DNA of 64,000 nucleotides from NCBI RefSeq assembly GCF_020329435.1, contig NZ_JAGKJK010000017.1:1-64000 (forward strand). Reading direction: 5' to 3'. The translations under genes and the position numbers were made by a program. Position 1 is the first letter of the stretch; each line of letters opens with the position of its first letter. This DNA is from Bradyrhizobium hereditatis. GTDB lineage: Bacteria; Pseudomonadota; Alphaproteobacteria; Rhizobiales; Xanthobacteraceae. The notes beneath the pieces are model-generated. The model did not search any database. It was not told the DNA's origin and worked only from the letters and a program-made list of their open reading frames with translations. This document shows, in pieces, positions 16,022 through 23,624 of the stretch.

Positions 16022-17760
16022 GGGCGGGCTCTCCCGGAGAATGCGGTGACGTCCCCAAGCCTGAAGACGGCATCCACGCCTGCGCTGACCCCGAGCGCCG
16101 GAAGGTCGCGCTGCGGGGACGCGAATAGCGTCGACCAGAACTCGAGCAGGGCATTGAGCGCCGGATTGTATCGTCTCACCGTCCGTTTGCGTGCGAAGTC
16201 GGTGGCCGCTGCCCGATTCGACTCCGTGAGGCCTTCGAACACCGTGCGCGGCTCGAGCAAAAGCCAAAGTCGCTCGTCCGCCCAATCGAGCCTGATCCCC
16301 AGGCCTTCTTGCCATCTCAGTTCGGCTTGCTTCGGCACCGTCCCGCCGAGACTTCCGATCAGCTTCCTCAGCGGCGCCCACTTTTCGTCGTCGATGGACG
16401 CCGGCGCCAGCAGGTCGGCGCTTCTGCGGCGGGTGGCGGTCATCCGATGTTCGCGGGTGAGGGCCCGGGTGAGCGCTTCGCGGAGCAGGCCGCGCTCGTG
16501 GCTGTCGTAGCGCAGCCGACGAGCTTCGATCGGATGCAGATCGAAGCTCACGATCTCGTATGCGGAGAGGACGGCTTTGACGTCGGCATCGGCACCGAAC
16601 GCCAGCACGCCCGCTTTCGAACGGGTGCCGATGACCGACAGGCCCGACGCTTCGATCGCCGACTTGACCTCCGCCACGCCGCCGGCGTCGCACACAGCGC
16701 GGCGGCACACGGTGGGCGCCCCGGTCACTTCGAGCGCGTTGAGCCGGACGACCGGATAGCCCCGATTCCCGGTCGGGCGCGGGGCGGGGGACCAAACCCT
16801 CCGTTCGGATGCGATCTCGTCCAGTACCGTCGTGTCCAGGTCCGGCACGAGCCGCATGAGATCGCGCAACGTCTCGTCGAAATTCTCGATCGGCACGAGA
16901 CCGCCGTCGATCTCCTTGCGCGCGGCGGCACCAAGAAGCCGTTGGACGCGTGGCAAGGGCAGGTCCTCGCCGCGATGCAGCCAAAAGAGGCCCGCGGGAA
17001 AACAGCCATCGCGTTCGAGCGCCGCTTCGAGCGTGTCCATCACGGACTCGTCGCGACCGCTGTAGCCGGCTGCGACGAGGCCCCACCGGCTGCAGGTATC
17101 GATCAGCAACGCCCTGAGTTTCGCGTCCTGTTCGCGCAGTTCGTCTCCGGTGTTCTTGAGCCGGCGGGATCGGAAGTCGCCGTGAATTTTGACCTCGACG
17201 GGCCAACGTCCCTCGTCGATGGCGTCTCGCCCGAGGCTCCCGGTCTCGATCGCCACCGTGGTCAACTGACCGGTCCCGCCGTAGACCTTCGCGCAACCGT
17301 CTGCGACCAGAGGGTCGAAATTGGTCGTCCAGACCAGACGGCAACGCGCGCCTTTCATCAGCGTCGCCAATGCAACGTGCCCGTAGGAAGGCTTGGCGCC
17401 GCTGATCTTCGAGGCGATGTATGTCCGACGGTCCGCCTCGCTCGGATAGACGGACTCGAAGAGCGCCGCATATTCGTCGGGCGAACCGGGGACCGGCAGG
17501 CTGCCGATGCCGTCGATGAACGTTTGCAGTTCGCGTCGGACGGCCGGATTGGCGAGGTCGGCGACCTGTTTCGGGGAGACGCGTCGTTGGCTGACGTAGA
17601 GTTGCTGCTTGAATTCCCAGATCATGTCCCCCGCCGTCGGAATGCCGGCGGCTGCCGAGGCACCGGCTCCGAGCAGCCACATGAGATTTCCGCCGCGCTG
17701 GGAGAAGCGGCGTGCAAAATCGTCCGTAGCCACGGTGGGATAGATCGAATCGATTATCAC
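16018..17760 (-). CDS. SIR2-APAZ effector protein of a SPARSA defence system
   Basis: The 580-residue protein has an N-terminal SIR2 domain (about 20-290) with the NAD-binding GAGAS (31-35) and GIPTAG, the catalytic TTNFDP (145-150), KIHGDF with the His at 193, and GYSGRDESV (232-240). The rest (about 330-580) is the divergent APAZ region that, in known systems, replaces the missing N/PAZ half of the partner Argonaute and binds the guide-target duplex. In characterised SPARSA systems, target recognition makes this subunit hydrolyse NAD(H), killing or arresting the infected cell. The start is a GTG at 17760; an in-frame TAG four codons upstream rules out a longer form. It overlaps the Argonaute gene by ATGA. 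Confidence 0.92.
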   Translation of the reverse strand: MIIDSIYPTVATDDFARRFSQRGGNLMWLLGAGASAAAGIPTAGDMIWEFKQQLYVSQRRVSPKQVADLANPAVRRELQTFIDGIGSLPVPGSPDEYAALFESVYPSEADRRTYIASKISGAKPSYGHVALATLMKGARCRLVWTTNFDPLVADGCAKVYGGTGQLTTVAIETGSLGRDAIDEGRWPVEVKIHGDFRSRRLKNTGDELREQDAKLRALLIDTCSRWGLVAAGYSGRDESVMDTLEAALERDGCFPAGLFWLHRGEDLPLPRVQRLLGAAARKEIDGGLVPIENFDETLRDLMRLVPDLDTTVLDEIASERRVWSPAPRPTGNRGYPVVRLNALEVTGAPTVCRRAVCDAGGVAEVKSAIEASGLSVIGTRSKAGVLAFGADADVKAVLSAYEIVSFDLHPIEARRLRYDSHERGLLREALTRALTREHRMTATRRRSADLLAPASIDDEKWAPLRKLIGSLGGTVPKQAELRWQEGLGIRLDWADERLWLLLEPRTVFEGLTESNRAAATDFARKRTVRRYNPALNALLEFWSTLFASPQRDLPALGVSAGVDAVFRLGDVTAFSGRARP

Positions 17761-17979
17761 GTGAATATTCTAGTTTCGCGAGCTCGCAGATGCGACTGGG
17801 CCTCGCCTGCCCGTCGGGTTATCGCCGCAATCCCCAGAGGCGGTTCTTAAGATAGATTCCGATGTCATTCAGCCTCCCGAGCACATCTCCAAAACCTTGT
17901 TGTCGATTTATATAGTTATTTCAATGACACAGTTCGCAGTTTTGTTCTGAGCGGAGCGCCAGCGACCTGCGAAACCAGA
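17761..17979. promoter_or_regulatory. AT-rich promoter region of the SPARSA operon
   Basis: This 219-base gap has an AT-rich patch at about 17895-17945 (TATATAGTTATTTCAATGAC on the plus strand), unlike the GC-rich surroundings. It should hold the minus-strand promoter of the SIR2-APAZ/Argonaute operon; I cannot assign clear -35/-10 boxes. Confidence 0.4.
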
Positions 17980-18246
17980 TCATTTCATCGCCTGCAAAAA
18001 TTTCCGCGCTTCACCCAACAACGCCTGAATCTGCCTTCGCTCGGCGATCGCATCCCTGGTGAACAGGCCGTGCTTGCGCGCGTTCTGATTCGCCGTTGGC
18101 GCACCGGAGCCCGGTGCACCGCCGTGCATGCGGCAGCGCTTCTTGCCGTGCACCGCCGGCGAGCGGCACGCGCCACTGGTGCGGGTTTTGGCGCCACAAC
18201 GTGGGCTCGCCAGCATCGGGCCGGTATTTCTGATGTGATCGCTCAT
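17980..18246 (-). CDS. HGGxPGxGxP-motif small protein, intact copy
   Basis: The 88-residue protein has two CxxxxxxxxxC-type spacings early (RCGAKTRTSGACRSPAVHG, KKRCRMHGG), then HGGAPGSGAP, NQNARKHG and a helical tail. The Cys/His pattern suggests a small zinc-binding element. Proteins with this signature are frequent in alphaproteobacteria, sometimes labelled glucan biosynthesis protein without evidence; the function is unknown. Its ATG overlaps the stop of the upstream gene (18243-18246). Its 3' half is the right copy of the direct repeat bounding the defence island. Confidence 0.82.
   Translation of the reverse strand: MSDHIRNTGPMLASPRCGAKTRTSGACRSPAVHGKKRCRMHGGAPGSGAPTANQNARKHGLFTRDAIAERRQIQALLGEARKFLQAMK
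18002..18127. repeat. Direct repeat, right copy, flanking the Argonaute island
   Basis: It matches 13705-13830 over 126 bases without gaps. It lies inside the intact HGGxPGxGxP gene. Confidence 0.9.
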
Positions 18247-18896
18247 GCCTGTGCTTCCCGCTTGGCATCAGCCGAACCGTGCCCTCGCCTGGAGCCTGCG
18301 GCCTTCCGCGCCGCGGATGCCGGCTTTTTGTCAGAGACGATCACGCGCGCATGCTGCGTGACGTTGCCGACAATGGCCTTGCCGCCGTCCCCGACCGACA
18401 CGTTCTGCACGGTGATGGCAGGCTCGCCATGGCTCCGGTAGCGGTTCAGCGCCTCGATCTGGGCGGGAAACGTGCGGGCGAGCCTGCCCAGTGCGCGGGC
18501 GGCACTGTCGTGCTGGGCGAGATCGTCCGCATTCGCAAGGTGATAGGCACATCGCATCGCCATCACATGAACGGAAACCATCTGCGCCACCAGCATGGCC
18601 TCGACGGAATCCCGTGGGCGGATGCTCTTCACCATCGAAATCATAAAGGAGAGGTTGACCTCGTCAGGGCTCTCGCCGCTCACGCTGGCCTTTACCAATT
18701 GCCGGAGAATGCCATGCATCGCTTCGCGATCGGCAACCCCGAGCGCATTCGCCATGAGCTGTTCGCCGATTTCAGGGTCTGGATGGTCGATGGAGAATCC
18801 GTGCGACAGAAGCTTGATCCGCGGGGCTGCGGCAGCTTTGGTTTGGTCAGTTGCGGCGATCGCCGTTGGCACAGTGATATCAGGAGCGGTGTTCAT
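18243..18896 (-). CDS. Conserved protein of unknown function, partner of the HGGxPGxGxP gene
   Basis: The 217-residue protein has no recognised fold. A central helical region (about 45-150; EALNRYRSHGEP) is followed by a short motif TVQNVSVGDGGKAIVGNVTQ and a basic Lys/Arg/Ala tail. I recall this motif from proteins encoded next to HGGxPG genes in Bradyrhizobium relatives. The ATG at 18896 has AAGGA eight bases upstream; a longer frame to 18953 lacks one. It overlaps the next gene by ATGA, so the two form a coupled pair. A link to mobile elements is suspected but not shown. Confidence 0.75.
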   Translation of the reverse strand: MNTAPDITVPTAIAATDQTKAAAAPRIKLLSHGFSIDHPDPEIGEQLMANALGVADREAMHGILRQLVKASVSGESPDEVNLSFMISMVKSIRPRDSVEAMLVAQMVSVHVMAMRCAYHLANADDLAQHDSAARALGRLARTFPAQIEALNRYRSHGEPAITVQNVSVGDGGKAIVGNVTQHARVIVSDKKPASAARKAAGSRRGHGSADAKREAQA

Positions 18897-19434
18897 GTCG
18901 AGATTCCTTAGGCCGCGCGCCGCAAGCGCGCGCGGTTCGGCCACGCGCGGCAATCGTCGCCGCGGCGGTCCGGTGCAATTTCAATAGTGGGTGAGGATTG
19001 TTCGGCTGCAATCGCGACGGACGCGCCCGCTATTGCGGGGCGACGGGCGTCTACAAGATTGCGGGATGATGAAGAAATGCCGCTGATTTGCCCGACGAGT
19101 CAAGTTGCTTTTTCGGATCGCGGCGGTCGCCCGCTACTTTGCATGGGGTTGTTTTCGATATTTTGGGAGCGCACACCTCGAAGCGGAGTTCTCCAACGTC
19201 ATCCGCAGTCACGCCGGCAAGGACACCTGTACAGCGCCTCAGCTGAGAGACTGGTAGCGGCAGCGTCCGCAGGTGTCGCGTTCATGACGGGCTCGGCGGT
19301 AGAGAAGCGTAGGCAGTTCGGTCGGATCCAGCGGCAGAATATTTTATGGGATACCGCTCGCCAAGGGCAATTTCCCCTTTACCTTGGGAGGTTCGTCCAA
19401 GCCTCGCGGCGTACCGAACAGGGTCGATCAAGAA
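18897..19434. other. 538-base stretch with no recognised gene
   Basis: The region lies between divergent genes. Open frames here have no ribosome site or recognisable product. I see no repeat or RNA gene. Confidence 0.4.
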
Positions 19435-20127
19435 ATGAGCCGGAAGAATCGCATTCCGCTTTCTGATCGCGTCACCAAAGCGGCCGAAGCGGCGCTTGCC
19501 GCGGATCACTTCGTTAGCGCCATCGACGTTCTCGTCGGAATCGGATGGCTTGACCCCGGGGCGGTGGAGCGTTGGCGTCGCGGGCAGATCGACTGCCTTG
19601 AGGAAGTTATCCAGACTGGCCCGTCGCGCATCTCCGAAGCCATGCGGTTGTTCCAAGCTTGGGCGACCGCCAGAGGATTGCTCCCAACGGAGACGGCATA
19701 TGTCGATCGTACACCGCACCGCCGGACGCTGCGCTTCAGCCAAAGCGGAGATCCAGCGATCGAGGCGGCATATCGGACACACTGGGTCTCGCCCGAGCTT
19801 TCCGAGAAAAAGCGCGAGCGCATCGCAACAAAGGCAAGCCGCGCGCCGGAACTGGTAGTAATCCAGCCATTGAATACGGAATGGACATGCCATCGCTGCG
19901 GCGGCACCGGAGACCTCCTAATGATGGAGAAGCCGGGCCCGGCATGTCTGCGCTGCGTCGGTCTCGATGATCTCGAGTTTCTGCCGGCGGGCGATGCCCT
20001 GCTCACACGGCGCGTGAAGGCGAACAGTGCCCGATATGCCGTCGTCGTGCGCTTCAGCAGAACCCGCCGCCGTTACGAACGGCAGGGCTTGCTGGTTGAA
20101 CCGCGGGCTCTAGCGGATGTGCGGTGA
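19435..20127 (+). CDS. Zinc-ribbon protein of unknown function (possibly DUF2293-like)
   Basis: The 230-residue protein has an N-terminal helical part (about 1-75), a middle zinc-ribbon with two CxxC pairs (CHRC and CLRC, about residues 147-170), and a C-terminal segment AVVVRFSRTRRRYERQGLLV that resembles DUF2293-type proteins from memory. A nucleic-acid-binding role would fit the zinc ribbon and basic C-terminus but is inference. A TTG 17 codons upstream (19384) is an alternative start. Its end overlaps the convergent thioesterase by 18 bases. Confidence 0.7.
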   Translation: MSRKNRIPLSDRVTKAAEAALAADHFVSAIDVLVGIGWLDPGAVERWRRGQIDCLEEVIQTGPSRISEAMRLFQAWATARGLLPTETAYVDRTPHRRTLRFSQSGDPAIEAAYRTHWVSPELSEKKRERIATKASRAPELVVIQPLNTEWTCHRCGGTGDLLMMEKPGPACLRCVGLDDLEFLPAGDALLTRRVKANSARYAVVVRFSRTRRRYERQGLLVEPRALADVR

Positions 20128-21033
20128 TCGAGCCTGGGCATCACGCCTCAGCTTGAAGTGCCCGAACGCCGTAGCGATCGGCTTGGCCGCATCCTCCTGC
20201 CACGCCTGGGCCTGGAACGCGACGATGCGCTGGCCCTGCCTGACGATCGAGACATTGGCAAAGCTGTCCAGCGCGCGGCCCGAACGCAGATAGTTGATGG
20301 TTAGGCCGATCGGCTTTGGCGGCGTTGCAATGCCGAGCTCGCGCGCCACGCCGACGATCGCCGTGGTCTCCAGGAAGGCGCCGGTGATGCCGCCATGGAT
20401 TGCGGGAAGGATCGGATTGCCGATGATCTTTGGTGAGAAGGGCATGTGGAGTACGCCGTCTTCCACAACGCGAATGCCGAGGCAGCGGGCGAAGGGGCTT
20501 TTGGCGAATGGCCCTGAAGCGTCCTCGGGACAATCCAGAACAGGCACCTCATACGCTTCCCTGTCCTGCAGCATGTTGGTGCGGTTGGCGCCGATCATGA
20601 AGCAGGCGGCGGCGGTCGCGATCGGGTCTTGCTCGGTCTCCTGATAGGCAGTCGAGCGCACGAAGGCGATCGAGCGCGTGACATGGTAGCAGATCGCATG
20701 CGCCTTGATGTCGAGGCCGGGTTTTGCCGGCTTCTGATAATCGATGCGCAGGTCGAGCGTCGCGATGGCGCGGCTGCCGTCGAGCGCCAGCTGCACGGCC
20801 ATGCCGCAGCTTTCATCGAGCATCGCGGTGACCACGCCGCCGTGGATCACGCCGGATTCCGTGTCGCCAGCGAAGACGGATTGGTAGGGCAGGCTGGACC
20901 AGGCTTCGCCGCGCTCGGCGCGATCGATGCGAAGTCCGCTGGCGCGGCCATAGAGCGATCGGCGTTCTGCAATTGCCTTGGCCAGTTGGTCGAATGGCAG
21001 CGGCTGCCCGTCAAGTGTCGAGATTTCAGACAT
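20110..21033 (-). CDS. PaaI-family thioesterase with two hotdog domains
   Basis: The 307-residue protein contains two successive hotdog folds, each with the PaaI/4HBT signature: GVIHGGVVTAMLDE in the first half and AIHGGITGAFLE in the second. In the second domain Glu replaces Asp at the residue after the helix start. The family hydrolyses acyl-CoA thioesters. The tandem form is about twice the usual 140 residues. No pathway is indicated by its neighbours. Confidence 0.85.
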   Translation of the reverse strand: MSEISTLDGQPLPFDQLAKAIAERRSLYGRASGLRIDRAERGEAWSSLPYQSVFAGDTESGVIHGGVVTAMLDESCGMAVQLALDGSRAIATLDLRIDYQKPAKPGLDIKAHAICYHVTRSIAFVRSTAYQETEQDPIATAAACFMIGANRTNMLQDREAYEVPVLDCPEDASGPFAKSPFARCLGIRVVEDGVLHMPFSPKIIGNPILPAIHGGITGAFLETTAIVGVARELGIATPPKPIGLTINYLRSGRALDSFANVSIVRQGQRIVAFQAQAWQEDAAKPIATAFGHFKLRRDAQARSPHIR

Positions 21034-21092
21034 GCCGTCGTTTTAGACCAATGACGCTCGATCGGCCAAGGCCAATGGCTCGCGCGGTTGGC

Positions 21093-23093
21093 CTACAGGC
21101 CGAACGGATAGGTGTCGGGCAACCCCGGCCTGTGGTGCTCAGGGCCGAGGGGCGTCAACGCTGTCGTCTCGTCGAACCAGACATAGGCATCGAACTGCTG
21201 CGGCAGCGAGGCCTCCGCGTAGTGGCTGAGCACCTCGGTCTCGGGGCGATAGATCACGCCGATGAAGCGCTCGAGTTTTGGCTCGAGGAGGCGGCGGCGC
21301 ACGGCCTCGTCGCGCTGCGGATCGAGCAGGAATTTTGCAATTCCTGCGTCGTGGCACAGCCGTTCGTAACTGTCGCGATGCGAGGGCCGCACCCGCTTGA
21401 TCTCCATCTCGCCGTCCCAGTCGGAGGCGGCCGCCACTGTGCCCGTATGCGTCCCGAACCCGATCAGCGCGGCCTCGCTGCCAAAGCGTTCGCGACAGAG
21501 CTGGCCGACGTTCAATTCACCGCGGACCGATCCCATTTCGGTAGAGCGTGCGTCGCCGATGTGGGAGTTGTGCGCCCAGACGATCGCCTTGGACGCGGGC
21601 CCTCGCGCCTCCAGCAAATGCTCCAGCGTCTGGAACATATGGGTGTCGCGCAGGTTCCAGGATTCCGGCCCGCCATAATACATGATGCGGTAATAGCGCT
21701 CGGCCGAGGCGACCAGCCGCGCATTCTGTGCCGCATTCAGGAATTCATCGCTGTCGTGCGCAGCGTACTCTATCTGCTTTTGCAAGAGTTCCTGGCATTG
21801 CTGGACGATGGCCTCCTCACATTTTCGATAGCCGGCACTGAGCACGGCGCGGCCATAGGTTGATGGCTCGCGCTGCCACGGCGTCAGGCAGCCGTATCGC
21901 TCGCGCGCGATCTTCGCGGCCTGCGGGTCAACCTCATCCAGGTATTTGAGAACGGAAGCGATGGACGCGCTCATGTTGTAGATGTCGAGCCCATAGAAGC
22001 CGGCGCGGCGGTTCATCTCAGCAAGACCGCTGTTGTGATTGCGCATCCATTCGATCAGCGCCGCAACCTCCGTATTGCGCCACATCCAGGTCGGGAAGCG
22101 CTGGAACGGCGGTTGCGTGTCGGTACGGGCGTCGCGGTGGCGGACGTAGCGATCGACGACGGCCGCGTCCGGCCAGTCGGCCTCGACTGCAACAATGACG
22201 AAGCCGTGTTGCGCAATCAGGTGACGCGTGATCGCGGCGCGGGCGCGATAGAACTCAGCGGTGCCGTGGCTTGCTTCCCCGAGCAGCACCACGCGACGAT
22301 CGGCAAAGCGGTCAAACAGCCGGCCGAAGGCGGGATCGTCAAAGTTGGGCAACGGCTCCGCGATTTCGGCGATCATCTGCGGCAATGTCAGATTGCGGCT
22401 GCGGCCCGGCAGATGGTTCGTGGCCGAGCGCCGCCCATCCTCGCTCCAGCCCTGTTCGCCGATCAGGGGCACGAACATCACGCCGCCGAGCTCTTCTTCC
22501 TCGAATTCGTCCTCGCCATGGCGCACGATCTTGATCAGGGTTTGCGCCGGCACGAGCGATCCGACGGGAATGATAAGGCGACCGCCGATCGCGAGTTGCT
22601 CCTTCAGCGCTTGCGGCACGGCCGGCCCGCCTGCCGCGACCAGAATGGCATCGAAGGGCGCGGCCTCAGGCCAGCCCAGCGTGCCGTCGCCAACCCGAAT
22701 TTCGATGTTGTGATAGCCGAGTTTGCGGAAGCGGCCTTGCGCGGCCTGCGCCAACGTGGGCAGCCGCTCGATGCCGTAGATGCGCCGGGCGATCCGGCCC
22801 GCCACGGCCGCCGCATAGCCCGATCCGGCACCGACTTCCAGCATGCGGTCGTCCGGGCTCAATTCGGCCGCCTCGAGCATCAGCGCGACGATGTAGGGCT
22901 GCGAAATCGTCTGATCTTCGGCAATCGGCAGCGCCGCGTCCTCATAGGCGAATTCTTCAAAGCCGGGATCGACAAATTCTTCGCGGGGAACCTCACGCAT
23001 GGCTTCGAGCACGCGCCTGTCGCGCACCCCGCGCCGGGCGATGATGTCGACCATCCGCCGGCGGGCCGACACCGTTTTCGGTGAGCCGGGCAT
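21093..23093 (-). CDS. Fusion of protein-L-isoaspartate O-methyltransferase and erythromycin esterase-family domain
   Basis: The 666-residue protein has two parts. Residues about 1-215 are a PCMT-type, SAM-dependent methyltransferase that repairs isoaspartyl residues: EDQTISQPYIVALM and the SAM-binding LEVGAGSGYAAAV are both intact. Residues about 240-660 are an erythromycin esterase (EreA/Succinoglycan-type) domain with GEASHGTAEFYRARA, VEADWPDAAVVDRY and AHNSHIGDAR, which hold the conserved Glu/His residues of the family. The ATG at 23093 follows GAGGAAAGTGGG; a TTG nine codons earlier is weaker. The esterase domain need not act on macrolides; its real substrate is unknown. Confidence 0.9.
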   Translation of the reverse strand: MPGSPKTVSARRRMVDIIARRGVRDRRVLEAMREVPREEFVDPGFEEFAYEDAALPIAEDQTISQPYIVALMLEAAELSPDDRMLEVGAGSGYAAAVAGRIARRIYGIERLPTLAQAAQGRFRKLGYHNIEIRVGDGTLGWPEAAPFDAILVAAGGPAVPQALKEQLAIGGRLIIPVGSLVPAQTLIKIVRHGEDEFEEEELGGVMFVPLIGEQGWSEDGRRSATNHLPGRSRNLTLPQMIAEIAEPLPNFDDPAFGRLFDRFADRRVVLLGEASHGTAEFYRARAAITRHLIAQHGFVIVAVEADWPDAAVVDRYVRHRDARTDTQPPFQRFPTWMWRNTEVAALIEWMRNHNSGLAEMNRRAGFYGLDIYNMSASIASVLKYLDEVDPQAAKIARERYGCLTPWQREPSTYGRAVLSAGYRKCEEAIVQQCQELLQKQIEYAAHDSDEFLNAAQNARLVASAERYYRIMYYGGPESWNLRDTHMFQTLEHLLEARGPASKAIVWAHNSHIGDARSTEMGSVRGELNVGQLCRERFGSEAALIGFGTHTGTVAAASDWDGEMEIKRVRPSHRDSYERLCHDAGIAKFLLDPQRDEAVRRRLLEPKLERFIGVIYRPETEVLSHYAEASLPQQFDAYVWFDETTALTPLGPEHHRPGLPDTYPFGL

Positions 23094-23624
23094 CCCACTT
23101 TCCTCGATTCCTATTGTCAACTGGGCAGGGAAAAACCCGTTCCAAAGACGAAACGCAGAGCGGCGATATGGGCGGGCCGGTGATCAGCAGGCGTGGATCC
23201 GGCACTTGCAGGTCATCACGCGTGCGCTTGAAAACGGAGCGCGCGGATTCGTAGAGGTTAAGCCCCATGGTCCCCGACGAGTCCGCAACGACCGCGCCGC
23301 TTTGGTTGCCCCGCTGATAAGACTTGCTGATGTTTGCCGCAGAGTCTGTAGCGCAGCGAACACAGCAACGCTGAACTCAGCGATGTGGCAACGGAGTTAC
23401 AGTTGGTTCCGGTTGTTGGTCCGCTGGCGAAGCATTCCGCAAGATGGGCAAGCACTTCGCGACCAATGCCAAAGCTCTGGGACCATACGCATGATGCGCC
23501 CGCGTCAGCGGAGGTGGCAGTCGGCCTGAAAATCTGCCTCTATTGGCCGAGAGACGGCTCGTGGTGTCTGCGGAGCTGTTGCCGGCCTTTCCGGACTGGC
23601 ATTTCCGCGTACAGGAGTAGCGAT
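23094..23624. other. 531-base stretch without a recognised gene
   Basis: Between divergent genes. Several short open frames exist on both strands, but none shows a ribosome site, a familiar motif or a normal length. It may be a decayed gene. The D-aminoacylase ribosome site (ACAGGAG) is at its right end. Confidence 0.4.

Noticed and set aside
16022..17680. N-terminal extension of the Argonaute frame to a 1025-residue protein
   Set aside because: The extra 553 codons lie wholly over the SIR2-APAZ gene, are Arg/Pro-rich low-complexity and show no family motif. The ATGA overlap start gives the normal short-Argonaute length.
14603..17760. Transposase or integrase inside the defence island
   Set aside because: No DDE, tyrosine or serine recombinase motif is visible between the direct repeats on either strand.
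16309..17850. 513-residue plus-strand frame over the SIR2 gene
   Set aside because: Shadow frame with no recognisable domain; the opposite strand carries the SIR2 motifs.
18987..19466. 159-residue plus-strand frame upstream of the zinc-ribbon gene
   Set aside because: No ribosome site, mixed composition and overlap with the start of a better-supported gene.
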